Positions 34,696 through 44,741 are shown, counted from the stretch's first letter. The stretch is 64,000 nucleotides of DNA from Leptospira sp. WS60.C2 (GCF_040833955.1 NZ_CP162133.1:2646501-2710500); one strand, 5' to 3'. A program made the numbers and translations. Notes: a model not told the origin generated them from the sequence alone.

Positions 34696-35469
34696 TTATC
34701 CTACCAAATATAGAAGTGGGAATAGGTAAATCCATACCAAGTCCACTACGTGCCAAAAAAGACCCACACCTTCCACTGGAGTGTAATATTCAGGTCCTAC
34801 TTTTCTTCTAAGAGTTTTGATGAAAATCCAGAAAATCAGGAGTGCTCCAGCCACGACGTGAATCCCATGAAGACCAGTCATAACGAAGTAAAAACCATAG
34901 AACATTTCCCATTTTGGTTGAGAGATCACTGCTTTTAAGCGAGTTACTTCTTCCGCACTTACATGGTTTTTTTCAAGTTCCGCAGGGTTTTTCAGAAGAG
35001 CGGCAATTTTTGATTCACACTCTGCTCGTTTTCCACCAGCACCACAAGATGGATCCACTAATGAAAATTTTCCAGGCACTGTTCCTACATGGAACTTGTG
35101 GCTATATTCGAAGTATTTGATCACCATAAAGGCAGCGGCACATGCGATTGTGAGTGCAAGCATGATCGCTGCAATTTTGTGAAGTCCACGTTGCACGTAG
35201 TTGATGGCCGCAGCCATCGTGAAGGAACTTACGAGAAGAACGACTGTGTTCACAGCGCCCATTTTCCAATCCAATGTTTCTGAACCATTCTTGAAAACGG
35301 TTGGATACATAGAATGGTAGATGAGGTAACCTACGAATAGGCCACCGAACATCAGGATTTCAGTGCAAAGGAATAACCAAATTCCTTGTTTGGAAGAGGC
35401 ATACTGATGGTCTGCACTCTTAAAATGGTGTTGGTGATGAAATTCACTTGAAGAACTAACGGAAGTCAT
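34696..35469 (-). CDS. ctaE: Cytochrome c oxidase subunit III
   Basis: A 257-aa integral membrane protein with about seven helices, including GIWLFLCTEILMFGGLFVGY near the N-terminus and MTGLHGIHVVAGALLIFW plus WHVVDLVWIYLFPLLYLVG at the end, all typical of subunit III. Between helices 3 and 5 there is a hydrophilic stretch of about 60 residues with two Cys (PSCGAGGKRAECE) not usual in the family. The start overlaps the ctaD 3' end by 14 bp. Confidence 0.93.
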   Translation of the reverse strand: MTSVSSSSEFHHQHHFKSADHQYASSKQGIWLFLCTEILMFGGLFVGYLIYHSMYPTVFKNGSETLDWKMGAVNTVVLLVSSFTMAAAINYVQRGLHKIAAIMLALTIACAAAFMVIKYFEYSHKFHVGTVPGKFSLVDPSCGAGGKRAECESKIAALLKNPAELEKNHVSAEEVTRLKAVISQPKWEMFYGFYFVMTGLHGIHVVAGALLIFWIFIKTLRRKVGPEYYTPVEGVGLFWHVVDLVWIYLFPLLYLVG

Positions 35470-37069
35470 ATGGCCCTGCAGTTACTGTTGGAGTCGTTGT
35501 AAAATTTTCGTGTGGAGGAGGAGAAGACGTTTGCCATTCGAGTGTTTTTGCACCCCAAGGGTTATCAGAAGCTTTTTCCCCTTTCAGAATTCCATGAATG
35601 ATGGTAATAAGTCCTACCAAAAATCCTAAACCAATGAGCCAAGATCCCACTGTAGAGATTTGGTTGAGGTTTGTGTATTCTGGGAGGTAGTCAAAATAAC
35701 GTCTTGGCATCCCCATCGCACCGAGTACGAATTGTGGGAAGAAAGTGACGTTGAATCCAGTGAAAATGAGAACCCAAGAGATTCTTCCACCAAGATCAGA
35801 AGTCATTTTACCAAACATTTTTGGGAACCAATAAAAGATTCCACCCATAAGAGCCATAAGCGTTCCACCCACCATTACATAGTGGAAGTGAGCAACCACG
35901 AAGTAAGTATCATGGAAGTGAACGTCCATACCAGTAGAAGCAAGGAATACTCCTGTCAAACCACCAATCGTAAAGAGGAACATGAATCCAAGAGCGAAGA
36001 GCATTGGCGCTTCGAAAGTCACTGTTCCGCGATACATGGTAGAAATCCAGTTGAAGAGTTTGATCGCTGTTGGAACCCCAACAAACATTGTGATGATGGA
36101 GAATACAATTCCTGCAATCGTAGATTGGCCAGACACGAACATATGGTGTCCCCAAACAAGGAAGGATACAGCAGCAATCGCAACAGAAGAGTATGCAATC
36201 GCACGATACCCAAAGATAGTTTTTTTAGAGAATGCAGTGATTAGCTCAGAGATCACACCCATCGCTGGAAGGATCATGATGTATACCGCTGGATGAGAGT
36301 AGAACCAGAAGAAGTGTTGGAAAAGAACTGGGTCTCCACCGAGGTCTGGATCAAAAATACCCACTCCAAGAGTTTTCTCAGCACCAATGAGGAGGAGAGT
36401 GATCGCAAGGATAGGTGTCGCAAGAATTTGGATGATGGAAGTAGAATACAAAGCCCAAATCATGAGCGGGATTCTATCCATCGTCATTCCTGGTGCTCGG
36501 AGTTTATGAGTGGTTACAATGAAGTTAAGCCCCGTTAAGATGGAAGAAAAACCCATAGTGAACGCGCCCAAAACCAGTAAAATCACACCATTGGATGTTT
36601 TAGCTGTCGAGTATGGAGTGTAGAATGTCCAACCAGTGTCCACTTGGTTAAAAATCATAGAGGAAGCAGCAATGAGTGCTCCTGCAATGAAGATGTAGTA
36701 GGACGCAAGGTTGAGCCTAGGGAAAGCAACGTCTTTGGCACCCAATTGGATGGGAAGGACAAAGTTTCCAAGGAAAGCTGGAATTCCAGGTATGATCACC
36801 ATAAATACCATAATGGCACCATGGAAGGTCATAAACTTGTTGTAAGTGTCTGGAGAAAGTAGTGGTTCTGCACCAAATTTGGCAAGGTGCAAACGAATTC
36901 CCAATGCAAAGAAACCACCAATTAAGAAAAGGGTAGCAACCGTTGCAAAGTACATCAGTCCAATGCGTTTATGGTCTAGAGTGGTCATCCAAGACCAGAT
37001 TCCAGATCCGTGGTTCAGATAATTATGGTCGGTATGACCATGTTCGGTTTTAGTATGTGCTGAACTCAT
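35456..37069 (-). CDS. ctaD: Cytochrome c oxidase subunit I
   Basis: A 537-aa catalytic subunit of a heme-copper oxidase that reduces oxygen and pumps protons. About twelve helices are present. The heme a ligand His is in MTFHGAIMVFM, CuB ligands in WFYSHPAVYIMILP (His plus crosslinking Tyr) and WGHHMFVSG, and the heme a3/a His pair in HDTYFVVAHFHYVM. It is the A-type family. It follows ctaC by 9 bp and overlaps ctaE by 14 bp. Confidence 0.97.
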   Translation of the reverse strand: MSSAHTKTEHGHTDHNYLNHGSGIWSWMTTLDHKRIGLMYFATVATLFLIGGFFALGIRLHLAKFGAEPLLSPDTYNKFMTFHGAIMVFMVIIPGIPAFLGNFVLPIQLGAKDVAFPRLNLASYYIFIAGALIAASSMIFNQVDTGWTFYTPYSTAKTSNGVILLVLGAFTMGFSSILTGLNFIVTTHKLRAPGMTMDRIPLMIWALYSTSIIQILATPILAITLLLIGAEKTLGVGIFDPDLGGDPVLFQHFFWFYSHPAVYIMILPAMGVISELITAFSKKTIFGYRAIAYSSVAIAAVSFLVWGHHMFVSGQSTIAGIVFSIITMFVGVPTAIKLFNWISTMYRGTVTFEAPMLFALGFMFLFTIGGLTGVFLASTGMDVHFHDTYFVVAHFHYVMVGGTLMALMGGIFYWFPKMFGKMTSDLGGRISWVLIFTGFNVTFFPQFVLGAMGMPRRYFDYLPEYTNLNQISTVGSWLIGLGFLVGLITIIHGILKGEKASDNPWGAKTLEWQTSSPPPHENFTTTPTVTAGPYDFR

Positions 37070-37078
37070 CTCTCTTCC

Positions 37079-38041
37079 TTATTTAATGGATTTGATATAT
37101 TCAATTAAGTTGGCAACGTCTTCGTCAGACAATTGGCCTTGGAATACCGGCATCGCTGGTGGATATCCTTCTACAATCTTTGCAGATGATACAAGGATGG
37201 ACTCACGAAGGTAGTTTTCGTCCGCTTTTGCTTGGCTACCGTCAGCGAATTTTCTGTTCGAGCCAAAAAGACCTTTCATTGTTGGTCCAACAATTCTTGA
37301 TCCGTCAATGGAATGGCAGGAAGCACAAGCTTTTTGAGCAAACAAAGTTTTCCCCAAATCAGCAGGAGTGTCCGCACCTTTTTTCTCAGCGTGATACCAA
37401 GCTGCATATTCTTCAGGAGGAATCGCTTTGATTTTGATCATCATCCCAGAGTGTTTGGTTCCACAGTATTCTGTACAGAAAACGATGTATTCCCCCGGTT
37501 GTTTTGGTTCAAACCATAGTTGTGTGAGTTTTCCAGGAACCGCATCTTGTTTGGTTCGGAATGCTGGCACATAAAAACTATGGATCACATCTTTTGAAGT
37601 CAGGATGAGTTTAGTTGCTTTTCCAGCTGGAACAATCATTGGATCATTTGCAGAACTGTAGAATTCCTTTCCGTTCGCATAACGGTAAGTCCACGCCCAC
37701 TGCTCTGCTGTGACATGAATCTCGGCCGCAATGTCTTCTGGTGGGGTTCTCAGTTTTTCAAAAATGACCATACCCCAATAGAAAATTCCCATCATGATGA
37801 CGAGAGGGATAAAGGACCAAAGAAACTCTGCAAAATTATTGTGAGTAATGTATGCGGATTTCTGGTCAACGCTTGTGCGTTTGAACTTGATGAGGAACCA
37901 TGTCATTCCACCAATCAAGATGACAAACGAAACAAGGCTTGCAATGATCAGAAATGCATAGAGAAGATCGACTTCTTTTGCGATTTCAGTGGCCTGGATA
38001 GGCATGAACGAGGTCGCTGGAATGAGACTGCTCCAAGACAT
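37079..38041 (-). CDS. ctaC: Cytochrome c oxidase subunit II with fused cytochrome c domain
   Basis: A 320-aa subunit II of caa3 type. Two N-terminal helices lead to the periplasmic CuA domain, whose ligands are in CTEYCGTKHSGM. The last 90 residues are a class I cytochrome c with CASCH and an axial Met in PAMPVFQGQLSDEDV. The fused cytochrome means electrons enter from cytochrome c directly on this subunit. The ATG follows the Sco stop with no gap. The small lipoprotein cytochrome c elsewhere in the window might be a donor, an inference. Confidence 0.96.
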   Translation of the reverse strand: MSWSSLIPATSFMPIQATEIAKEVDLLYAFLIIASLVSFVILIGGMTWFLIKFKRTSVDQKSAYITHNNFAEFLWSFIPLVIMMGIFYWGMVIFEKLRTPPEDIAAEIHVTAEQWAWTYRYANGKEFYSSANDPMIVPAGKATKLILTSKDVIHSFYVPAFRTKQDAVPGKLTQLWFEPKQPGEYIVFCTEYCGTKHSGMMIKIKAIPPEEYAAWYHAEKKGADTPADLGKTLFAQKACASCHSIDGSRIVGPTMKGLFGSNRKFADGSQAKADENYLRESILVSSAKIVEGYPPAMPVFQGQLSDEDVANLIEYIKSIK

Positions 38042-38878
38042 CTATGTGACTCCTTGACGGTTGTTATTTGTTATTTTTCGCCAGTTTATGTATAAAAACG
38101 CACCGAGAAGGAGTAAGGTGACCGCCCCCCCGAATTGCATCATCCTGTATGCGTATATCGTATATTTATTTTTTGTAGGATCAAATTGAAAGCAAAATAA
38201 AGCGAACTTGTCTACAAAACTCCCAATCTTACCAGAAGAAGCCTCAAGAAAGGCAAACTTTAAATCTCTGGGTTCGAGTTGGATGCCCTGGAAGATTCGC
38301 GATACCCTTCCATCAGGAGTGAGAACATACACACCACTTGCATGGATGTATTGTTTTGCCTCCGCGTCCCAAGCATACCGAAAATCCAATTGTTTTGTAA
38401 GAGAATCTATGGATTCTTGTGTGCCTGTGAGGAGATGTAAGCCCGATTCTCCACCAGACCTTCCGTAATCTTGCAAATACGCCGTCTTCTTTGGAAATGA
38501 AATGGATTCGTTTTCTTTCGGATCGATGGATACTGCAATGTATTGGTATTCTTTCCCCATGGTCCAATCAAGACCCTTTAAACTCTTGAACACACCATTT
38601 AGATGAAAATTACAGAGAGTGGGACATTTGAAATAGACGGGGGAAAGTAGGACTGGTTTCCCTTGCGAAAGAAAGTCAGAAAAAAGAACTTCTTTTCCTG
38701 CTTCATCTCGAAAGGGGATATTGAGATTCAGAGTTTTGCCTGTGACATCCGAAAATCCAATGTTTTCCAATTCCTTGGGAAGTTTGTTCTCTCTAGTTAA
38801 GTTGGAGTGAGGGTCATACGCAGACACTGACCCAAAAAAAAGAAAGAGACAGAAACAAATGAAGATGCGGATGTTCAC
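38042..38878 (-). CDS. SCO1/SenC copper chaperone for CuA assembly
   Basis: A 278-aa exported protein, GTG start. The N-terminus is a signal sequence and a C-terminal membrane helix (about 245-265) anchors it, an unusual end for Sco, which is more often N-terminally anchored. The copper-binding CPTLC (CxxxC) and the distal His in YIHASGVYVLTPDG are present. It delivers copper to the CuA site of CtaC, encoded immediately downstream. Confidence 0.92.
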   Translation of the reverse strand: MNIRIFICFCLFLFFGSVSAYDPHSNLTRENKLPKELENIGFSDVTGKTLNLNIPFRDEAGKEVLFSDFLSQGKPVLLSPVYFKCPTLCNFHLNGVFKSLKGLDWTMGKEYQYIAVSIDPKENESISFPKKTAYLQDYGRSGGESGLHLLTGTQESIDSLTKQLDFRYAWDAEAKQYIHASGVYVLTPDGRVSRIFQGIQLEPRDLKFAFLEASSGKIGSFVDKFALFCFQFDPTKNKYTIYAYRMMQFGGAVTLLLLGAFLYINWRKITNNNRQGVT

Positions 38879-38895
38879 GTAATTTGGTTGTTACC

Positions 38896-39048
38896 CTATT
38901 TGGATTGAACGCTGGAATTTTCCATCCCTGGGTTTTCCGGAGTTCCCGGATGCACAAAGGAAATGTACGCGAAGAATAGAATGTTGAGTACGAGTGTGAC
39001 GAGGAAAGTCCAGTAGCCACCCTTGTTGTATAGGTCTGTGTTTTGCAT
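38896..39048 (-). CDS. Small 50-aa single-helix membrane protein of the caa3 operon
   Basis: A short frame with ATG at 39048 and TAG at 38896-38898. The product starts MQNTDLYNKGGYWTF, has one membrane helix (TFLVTLVLNILFFAYISF) and a polar tail rich in Pro and Asn. AGGTAAG precedes the ATG. It is the first gene of the sco-ctaCDE run, 18 bp before sco, and nothing else explains this gap. Its size and position suggest an accessory subunit or assembly factor of the oxidase, inferred from context. Confidence 0.7.
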   Translation of the reverse strand: MQNTDLYNKGGYWTFLVTLVLNILFFAYISFVHPGTPENPGMENSSVQSK

Positions 39049-39172
39049 AATCTTACCTGATATAGTCTATACGAAAAACTGCTCTTTTTATCCAACAATT
39101 TTTAAAAGATGCAAGATTAATTTTATTTTCCCCAAACCCTGATCACAAAACCTGGAGGAAACAGATAGACGT

Positions 39173-40054
39173 ATGACACTCAAACGTTTTTACACCATCC
39201 TTTCCGCAATGATTCTTATCAACCTACTCTATGGGCCGCTCGTTCGGGCCACAGATTCTGGACTCGCATGCCCTGATTGGCCTCTTTGTCATGGAAAGTT
39301 TGTTCCCGAGTTTACATTCCAAATCTTTATGGAAGTTGGGCATAGGTATTATTCAGGGATTTTAGGGATCCTCGTCGGGATCGGATTTGTTTGGATCCTC
39401 CGTTCTCCAGAAACACGCAAAACACTAGGAATACCAGCGAGTTTATCCCTACTCTTTCTTATTTCGCAAGTGATTCTCGGTGGGTTGACTGTCACAAAAC
39501 TTCTCCACCCAACAACCGTTAATTTACATCTACTCAATGCTGTCTTGTTGTTGTCTTCGTGCATCACCATTCGTTTGCTTCTATCAGAAGAGAATCGATC
39601 GCTGTTTGTTTGGAACCAAGATGGGAAATACTACTTTGCCATCGTGCTCCTTGCGGTATTGTACCAACTATTTCTTGGAGGCAAAGTCAGTTCTCATTAT
39701 GCAGGCCTTGCTTGTCCCGATTTCCCTACTTGCCACGGAGAATGGTTTCCAGAGATGGTAGGAACCATTCGTTTCCATATGGAACACCGAATCTTCGGAT
39801 ATCTAACAGCTCTCCTGGTTCTCTCATTGGCAGCATATTCAATCTTAACATTAGAGAACGCGAAAGTGAAACAGTTTCTAAAGTTTGCCGCTTACTTAAT
39901 TTCCATTCAAATCTTTTTAGGCGCGATGAACGTTCTCTATCACTTACCAAAATTGGTGACTGGTCTCCACACTTTGAATGGAGTGCTTGTCTTTTTGTTC
40001 TGCTATATGGCGGCTTTTTACCATTTTCGTAAGCCAAACCAAGAGGTCCGATGA
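39173..40054 (+). CDS. ctaA: Heme A synthase (COX15/CtaA)
   Basis: A 293-aa protein with about eight helices that oxidises heme O to heme A. The two-fold repeated pattern is visible: [19 protein letters not shown] in the first half and [17 protein letters not shown] in the second, each with paired cysteines, plus heme-ligand histidines in [24 protein letters not shown] and TGLHTLNG. It overlaps ctaB by 4 bp (ATGA) and is divergent from the oxidase operon it serves. Confidence 0.94.
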   Translation: MTLKRFYTILSAMILINLLYGPLVRATDSGLACPDWPLCHGKFVPEFTFQIFMEVGHRYYSGILGILVGIGFVWILRSPETRKTLGIPASLSLLFLISQVILGGLTVTKLLHPTTVNLHLLNAVLLLSSCITIRLLLSEENRSLFVWNQDGKYYFAIVLLAVLYQLFLGGKVSSHYAGLACPDFPTCHGEWFPEMVGTIRFHMEHRIFGYLTALLVLSLAAYSILTLENAKVKQFLKFAAYLISIQIFLGAMNVLYHLPKLVTGLHTLNGVLVFLFCYMAAFYHFRKPNQEVR

Positions 40055-40908
40055 TGTTCCGGTTGTGGAACCAGCTCACAAAACCAAGAGTAACAGTTCT
40101 CGTACTTGCAACTGTTCTTCCCGGTATGTATCTTGGAACAACCGGTTATCCAAGTGGTTTTGTAATCTTAATTACTCTTTTCGGAACTTACCTGATGAGT
40201 TCTGCTTCTTTTATCCTGAATCAATACATTGAAAGAGAAAGGGATGCAGTGATGTATCGCACCAAACAAAGACCAATCCCTGCTGGAGAAATCTTACCGG
40301 GGCAAGCTCTTACATTGGGGATTGTTGTTGCAATCATTGCGTTTGTGATTTTACACTTCTTCGTAAACTTTTTAACAGCTGTTTGTGCACTATCTGCTCT
40401 CTTATTGTATGTATTCCTTTATACGATTTGGCTAAAACCCAGAACGGAACAAAATATTGTCATTGGTGGTATCTCTGGTTGTATTGGACCACTGATTGGA
40501 TATGCCGCTATGGCAAATGCCCTTCCCATTCAAGCCTGGATCATGTTTCTTATGATCTTTCTTTGGACACCGGCCCATTTTTGGGCTTTGGCAATCTTCT
40601 TAAAAGATGATTACGAATTTGCAGGGATTCCCATGATGCCTGTTGTCTCTGGCATTGAGAAAACAGTGAACCAGATTTTTTTGTATGCAATTGCCTATTC
40701 CCTTTCGGTGATTGGTTTTTACTTCGCTGACGATCGAATGGGTTACTTGTTCCTGTTATCTGCCATTGTTCTCACCATTCTCATTCTTACATTTGCTTAT
40801 CGTTTGAAACAATCGATGGACAAAACTCTTGCTAAGAAGTTTTTCTTTTTTAGTATTTTACACCTATTCCTAGTCAGCATTGCCATAGTGATTGATTCTA
40901 AAATTTAG
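40051..40908 (+). CDS. ctaB: Protoheme IX farnesyltransferase (heme O synthase)
   Basis: A 285-aa membrane prenyltransferase of the UbiA superfamily that attaches farnesyl to heme B, giving heme O for CtaA. The first polar motif is [21 protein letters not shown], matching the N-x3-E-x3-D pattern of the family, and the second is [16 protein letters not shown]. About nine helices are predicted. It overlaps ctaA by 4 bp; the two form the heme A pathway beside the caa3 genes. Confidence 0.94.
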   Translation: MMFRLWNQLTKPRVTVLVLATVLPGMYLGTTGYPSGFVILITLFGTYLMSSASFILNQYIERERDAVMYRTKQRPIPAGEILPGQALTLGIVVAIIAFVILHFFVNFLTAVCALSALLLYVFLYTIWLKPRTEQNIVIGGISGCIGPLIGYAAMANALPIQAWIMFLMIFLWTPAHFWALAIFLKDDYEFAGIPMMPVVSGIEKTVNQIFLYAIAYSLSVIGFYFADDRMGYLFLLSAIVLTILILTFAYRLKQSMDKTLAKKFFFFSILHLFLVSIAIVIDSKI

Positions 40909-40953
40909 GTTTTTTGATTGATTTGGGCAAAGGATTCTGTTTTCCTTTTGCCC

Positions 40954-41619
40954 ATGAGTATTCTTACCCGTTATTTTTCAAAATCCGACCTCGATGAAAT
41001 CAAATCTGCAGTTGGCGAAGCTGAGTCCAAAACATCTGCGGAAATTGTTCCTTTTTTTGCAGAGTCCAGTCACCACTACAAAGAATGGGCTTGGTTTGGT
41101 GCGTTTTTAACTGGAGGCCTAACGGGTGCTAGTTTTTATACAGCTCAAAAAGTATATGGCCTTGTCTGGAATCACGAAGCGATGTTTGCTGTTCTCTCAG
41201 TTTGGATAGGAGCTTTTTTGGGACTTGGAATTTTTACCTTATTGCCCAAACTTCGTATCCTTTTGGTTCCTAAAAATTCAAAACAATACTTTGTCGAACT
41301 AAGAGCCAAAGAAGCATTCTTAGAAGAAGAAGTGTTCAGAACTAAAAACCGAACGGGTATTTTAATTTATATCTCTTTATTCGAACATTTTGTACGCGTG
41401 TATCCAGATAAAGAAATTGCAAGAGTGGTGCCTAAATCGGAATGGAATGAAGCCGTTAGGCTCATTGTAGAAGGAATGAAAACTGGCAAAAAAAAGGAAG
41501 GGATTGTGGCGAGCATTCTCTTCTGTGGAGATCTTCTCAAAAAATATAAGATTCATGCTGAGAAAGATGATAAGAACGAAATTTCCAATGAAATTCGTGA
41601 TGGTGGGAAATTGTTATAA
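40954..41619 (+). CDS. TPM-domain membrane protein
   Basis: A protein of about 221 aa. The N-terminus (ILTRYFSKSDLDEIKSAVGEAESKTSAEIVPFF) and the two hydrophobic segments (about 45-65 and 75-100) resemble TPM-domain proteins of unknown function. The start is set at ATG 40954 (MSILTRYF), because the frame can begin at TTG 40918 but the extra 12 residues are not typical. The stop overlaps the start of the next TPM gene by 1 bp. Confidence 0.75.
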   Translation: MSILTRYFSKSDLDEIKSAVGEAESKTSAEIVPFFAESSHHYKEWAWFGAFLTGGLTGASFYTAQKVYGLVWNHEAMFAVLSVWIGAFLGLGIFTLLPKLRILLVPKNSKQYFVELRAKEAFLEEEVFRTKNRTGILIYISLFEHFVRVYPDKEIARVVPKSEWNEAVRLIVEGMKTGKKKEGIVASILFCGDLLKKYKIHAEKDDKNEISNEIRDGGKLL

Positions 41620-42530
41620 TGAAACAAACAATTTCAAAAAATTCTTTTTTCAAAAAAAGGATCTCGTCTGTTTTATTATTTTGTATCGGGCTCGCTTGTT
41701 TTCCGACTACTACTACTTTCGCATACCCAGTTCCTAAACTCGAGAGACGAGTGATGGATCATGCAGGCATTCTCTCTCAAGCAACCGTGGAACAATTAGA
41801 ATCAAGTTTAAAACAATTTGAAGCTGAAACAAGTAATCAAATATCTGTTTATACGACACCAAGTTTGCATGATGAGACCATCGAAGACGTTTCCATACAA
41901 ATCTTTGATGAATGGAAACTAGGTCAAAAAACTAAAAACAATGGAGTTTTACTCATCATTGCGCCTAACGAAAGAAAGATGAGAATTGCAGTGGGCCGAG
42001 GTTTGGAAGGTGCACTCACCGACATCCAAGCAAAACACATCATTCGTAACCAATTGAGACCAAGTTTTCAGTCAGGTGATATGGATGGTGGAGTCACAGC
42101 TGGTGTCAATGCCATCATGGCAACCATTCGTGGGGAATACACTCCTTCGGAAGATGATGTCTCTACAACAGGAAATGGATCTACGGATGTGATGAGTTCA
42201 GGAATCGTTGGGGGGGCATTTACGCTCATTTCCCTTTTTGTTCCTGCATTTGGGGGAGTGATCTTCACCATTGTTGGATTGATCATATTAATGCCACTCA
42301 TCACCTTTATTTTTGGCAGTGGTTTAGGCCTCATTGTGGCCGCTCTTTTGTTTTTCCTCATCCTCTATATAAAGAGAAAACTGGGACTTGGCCAAGGTGG
42401 CGACAGCGGTGGTGGTGGATACTTTGGTGGAGGATGGTCTTCTGGCGGGGATTCTTCTTGGTCTTCTAGCGACAGTTGGTCAGGAGGTGGAGGTGATTCC
42501 GCTGGGGGAGGATCATCGGGAGACTGGTAA
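41619..42530 (+). CDS. YgcG/TPM-domain protein with Gly-rich tail
   Basis: A 303-aa protein with a signal peptide (LLFCIGLACFPTTTTFAYP). The TPM domain (about 35-170) has VMDHAGILS, NNGVLLIIAPNERKMRIAVGRGLEGALTD (conserved core) and a small-residue turn. Two membrane segments follow (about 195-250), and the C-terminus is almost all Gly, Ser and Trp, as is common in this family. TPM proteins are thought to act in envelope or photosystem repair; in bacteria the function is unknown. Confidence 0.85.
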   Translation: MKQTISKNSFFKKRISSVLLFCIGLACFPTTTTFAYPVPKLERRVMDHAGILSQATVEQLESSLKQFEAETSNQISVYTTPSLHDETIEDVSIQIFDEWKLGQKTKNNGVLLIIAPNERKMRIAVGRGLEGALTDIQAKHIIRNQLRPSFQSGDMDGGVTAGVNAIMATIRGEYTPSEDDVSTTGNGSTDVMSSGIVGGAFTLISLFVPAFGGVIFTIVGLIILMPLITFIFGSGLGLIVAALLFFLILYIKRKLGLGQGGDSGGGGYFGGGWSSGGDSSWSSSDSWSGGGGDSAGGGSSGDW

Positions 42531-42603
42531 ACCAAAAAGCTCATTCCACGTTTTGGGGACAATTCCATTTGTTCCCCCATTGAAACTCAATACAAGTCAG
42601 AAC

Positions 42604-42630
42604 AAATCATTTCCAACATGGAAATGATTT
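42604..42630. terminator. 12-bp perfect hairpin between convergent genes
   Basis: AAATCATTTCCA and TGGAAATGATTT form a perfect 12-bp stem with a 3-nt loop between the TPM gene (ends 42530) and the minus-strand SpoIIE gene (ends 42641). T-runs are short in both directions, so it is a possible bidirectional terminator. A second weaker GC hairpin (GGGGACAA with TTGTtCCCC) lies around 42560-42590. Confidence 0.5.
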
Positions 42631-42640
42631 CGAATGACAA

Positions 42641-44725
42641 TCACACTACTTCGATTAAAATCAAAGTAGAATCATCCTTCCAACTTGTTTTATTCATTTT
42701 TTCGAACAACATCGATTGGATGGATGGGACGATTTCTTCGAAAGGTAAATCCTTTGTTTGTTGGACCATGGAAGACAATTCAGACCAAGCTTGCATTCCA
42801 TCAGCTTCGTTCAATTCTTCAAACAATCCATCGGTAAATAAAAAGATTCGATCTCCCGATTCCACTTTTGTTTCAAAAATTCCATAACGATAATGCTCTA
42901 AAATCCCTATAATAGGACCTGTATTCTCTAATATGAATATTTCCGAATTTTTTTTCTGGATGATTTGATTTTGGACACCCGCTCCCGCATAACGAAGTAA
43001 ACTTTGATGAAAATCAAAATCGACAACAAGAGCTGGAAAATAAATCTGCAAATCCGCATTTTTATCATAAAAATGTTGATTCATGTAAAACAATAGATCA
43101 TTCGGACGCATCGCAACCGCAGAGACCCTTTCAAACTCTGATTGGATCATCATGGAATACAAAGCTGCCTGCAATCCATGTCCGGTTGCATCACCTAAAA
43201 AAAATCGATAATAAAAATCTTGGATTCGTTTTACGAAGAAAATATCACCACCAACATCTGCCGTTGGTTTGTACAAAATGTCCACCTTGATATAAGGTTC
43301 CATTTCTGGTACTTTAGTTACACTTTGTATGATGGACTTGGCGAGTTTCATATCCTTTGTGATCTGATCCAGTTTACTTTGTAATTCGATCGTTTTGTCT
43401 TTGACTCGTGTTTCCAATCGTTCATTCAGGATTGTGATTTGGTTTTGTACTTTTTGGAGAGTTTGGTTTTTTTCAGAAAGTTCAATCGCAAGGTTTTCTG
43501 CATCTTGAAATCCTTTTGAAAAATTTCGTGCAATGTATACCGACTGCACAAAAAACATCATAAAGATCCCAAAGTGTATGATGAGTGGTGCATTTATGAT
43601 AAGGTTATTGACTAAAATATCATTGATAAAACTAGAAATAAAAATCACGAAACTAACTAAAAATATGACAGAACCAGGCAAAGAGTCTCGAATGGCTCGG
43701 GTCAAAACAATCATTGCATACACAGCTCCCATCAAAGTAAACACCTGAAAAGGAATCATCAAATAGGTGTAAAAGGAAGACCTTGTGAGTAAAACAATGA
43801 AACAAAAAGCAAAGCCAATGTATTTTAAGAATTCATAGACCCTTCTTGAAAAATACGGTTTGAATAATAAATATACATATCTTGCAAAAATCGGTGTGAC
43901 TAGAAAAAAGCTCAAATAGCTAAGTTTGAGATGAATTTCCCAAGGAAGATTAGGGAAAATTTGGACTAAATACTTATTTCCTGTGATGAACACGCGTAAA
44001 GCGACTAAGATACAAGTTAATGCAAACCAATAGGTAAAAGGATCTTTTTTACGATTCCAGTATAAAAAAATATGATACAAACCCATAAAGAGAATGCTAC
44101 CAACAAGTAACATATCTCTTAAGATTTCGAACTCAAATTTTTTATGAATGTCAGAAGTTCTACCAATGGTGATCACTTGCGCAGGACCACCTTTTCTGTG
44201 ATGGTAATTTGAAATTTGTAATAGGAAAGAAGTTTGGTTTTCTTTCGGAATAAAATCTATAATTTGAGGTCGATATTCTGGAATTCCAGTTTGGTAGGAT
44301 GTGGAGACAACTCCATTGGAAGCGAGTTTTTCCCCATCCACATATAAGTTGAAGGCAGACTCCATTTCAGGAATTTTTAAAGAAAGAGGGATACCTTTTA
44401 AACCATGTTCTAATTCCAAATGAAATGTTGCATATCCATCTCCTGCCAAAAATCCTTTTTCTAAAAATGATTTTGTCCAGATTCCTGGAACTGTAAAATA
44501 ATGAGGAGCGCGGATGGATTTGATTTCGGAAAGTTCAGAAGGTGGAAGTAAAACACCTGGATAATACTCCCACTCTCCCACAAGTTGTACCGTTTGTTTG
44601 GGTGAACTTAAATAATCTACAACTGTTAGGTGACCTTTGTTAGCATTGGGAGGTACTTCAATCACCGAACATGAAAAAAGTACCAAAATCGAAAGGAAGC
44701 AGACCCAACGGACGTTGCGTTTCAC
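42641..44725 (-). CDS. 7TMR-DISM receptor fused to SpoIIE-type phosphatase, with lipobox
   Basis: A 694-aa protein. The N-terminus has a hydrophobic signal ending LFSC, a lipobox-like site (Cys19). Residues about 40-200 look like the 7TMR-DISMED periplasmic sensing domain, related to jelly-roll sugar-binding folds. Seven membrane helices follow (about 205-400), then a coiled coil and a PP2C/SpoIIE domain with VGGDIFFVK, LGDATGHGLQAAL, FTDGLFEEL and KDDSTLILI, all metal-binding residues intact. It would convert an external signal to dephosphorylation of a STAS protein; one STAS gene lies at 46079-46426. Confidence 0.9.
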   Translation of the reverse strand: MKRNVRWVCFLSILVLFSCSVIEVPPNANKGHLTVVDYLSSPKQTVQLVGEWEYYPGVLLPPSELSEIKSIRAPHYFTVPGIWTKSFLEKGFLAGDGYATFHLELEHGLKGIPLSLKIPEMESAFNLYVDGEKLASNGVVSTSYQTGIPEYRPQIIDFIPKENQTSFLLQISNYHHRKGGPAQVITIGRTSDIHKKFEFEILRDMLLVGSILFMGLYHIFLYWNRKKDPFTYWFALTCILVALRVFITGNKYLVQIFPNLPWEIHLKLSYLSFFLVTPIFARYVYLLFKPYFSRRVYEFLKYIGFAFCFIVLLTRSSFYTYLMIPFQVFTLMGAVYAMIVLTRAIRDSLPGSVIFLVSFVIFISSFINDILVNNLIINAPLIIHFGIFMMFFVQSVYIARNFSKGFQDAENLAIELSEKNQTLQKVQNQITILNERLETRVKDKTIELQSKLDQITKDMKLAKSIIQSVTKVPEMEPYIKVDILYKPTADVGGDIFFVKRIQDFYYRFFLGDATGHGLQAALYSMMIQSEFERVSAVAMRPNDLLFYMNQHFYDKNADLQIYFPALVVDFDFHQSLLRYAGAGVQNQIIQKKNSEIFILENTGPIIGILEHYRYGIFETKVESGDRIFLFTDGLFEELNEADGMQAWSELSSMVQQTKDLPFEEIVPSIQSMLFEKMNKTSWKDDSTLILIEVV

Positions 44726-44741
44726 AATTCCCTTTACTTAC

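Noticed and set aside
35660..36244. Open frame of 194 codons on the plus strand inside ctaD
   Set aside because: It is antisense to the highly conserved cytochrome oxidase subunit I core, has a biased, charged composition with no domain, and no ribosome site.
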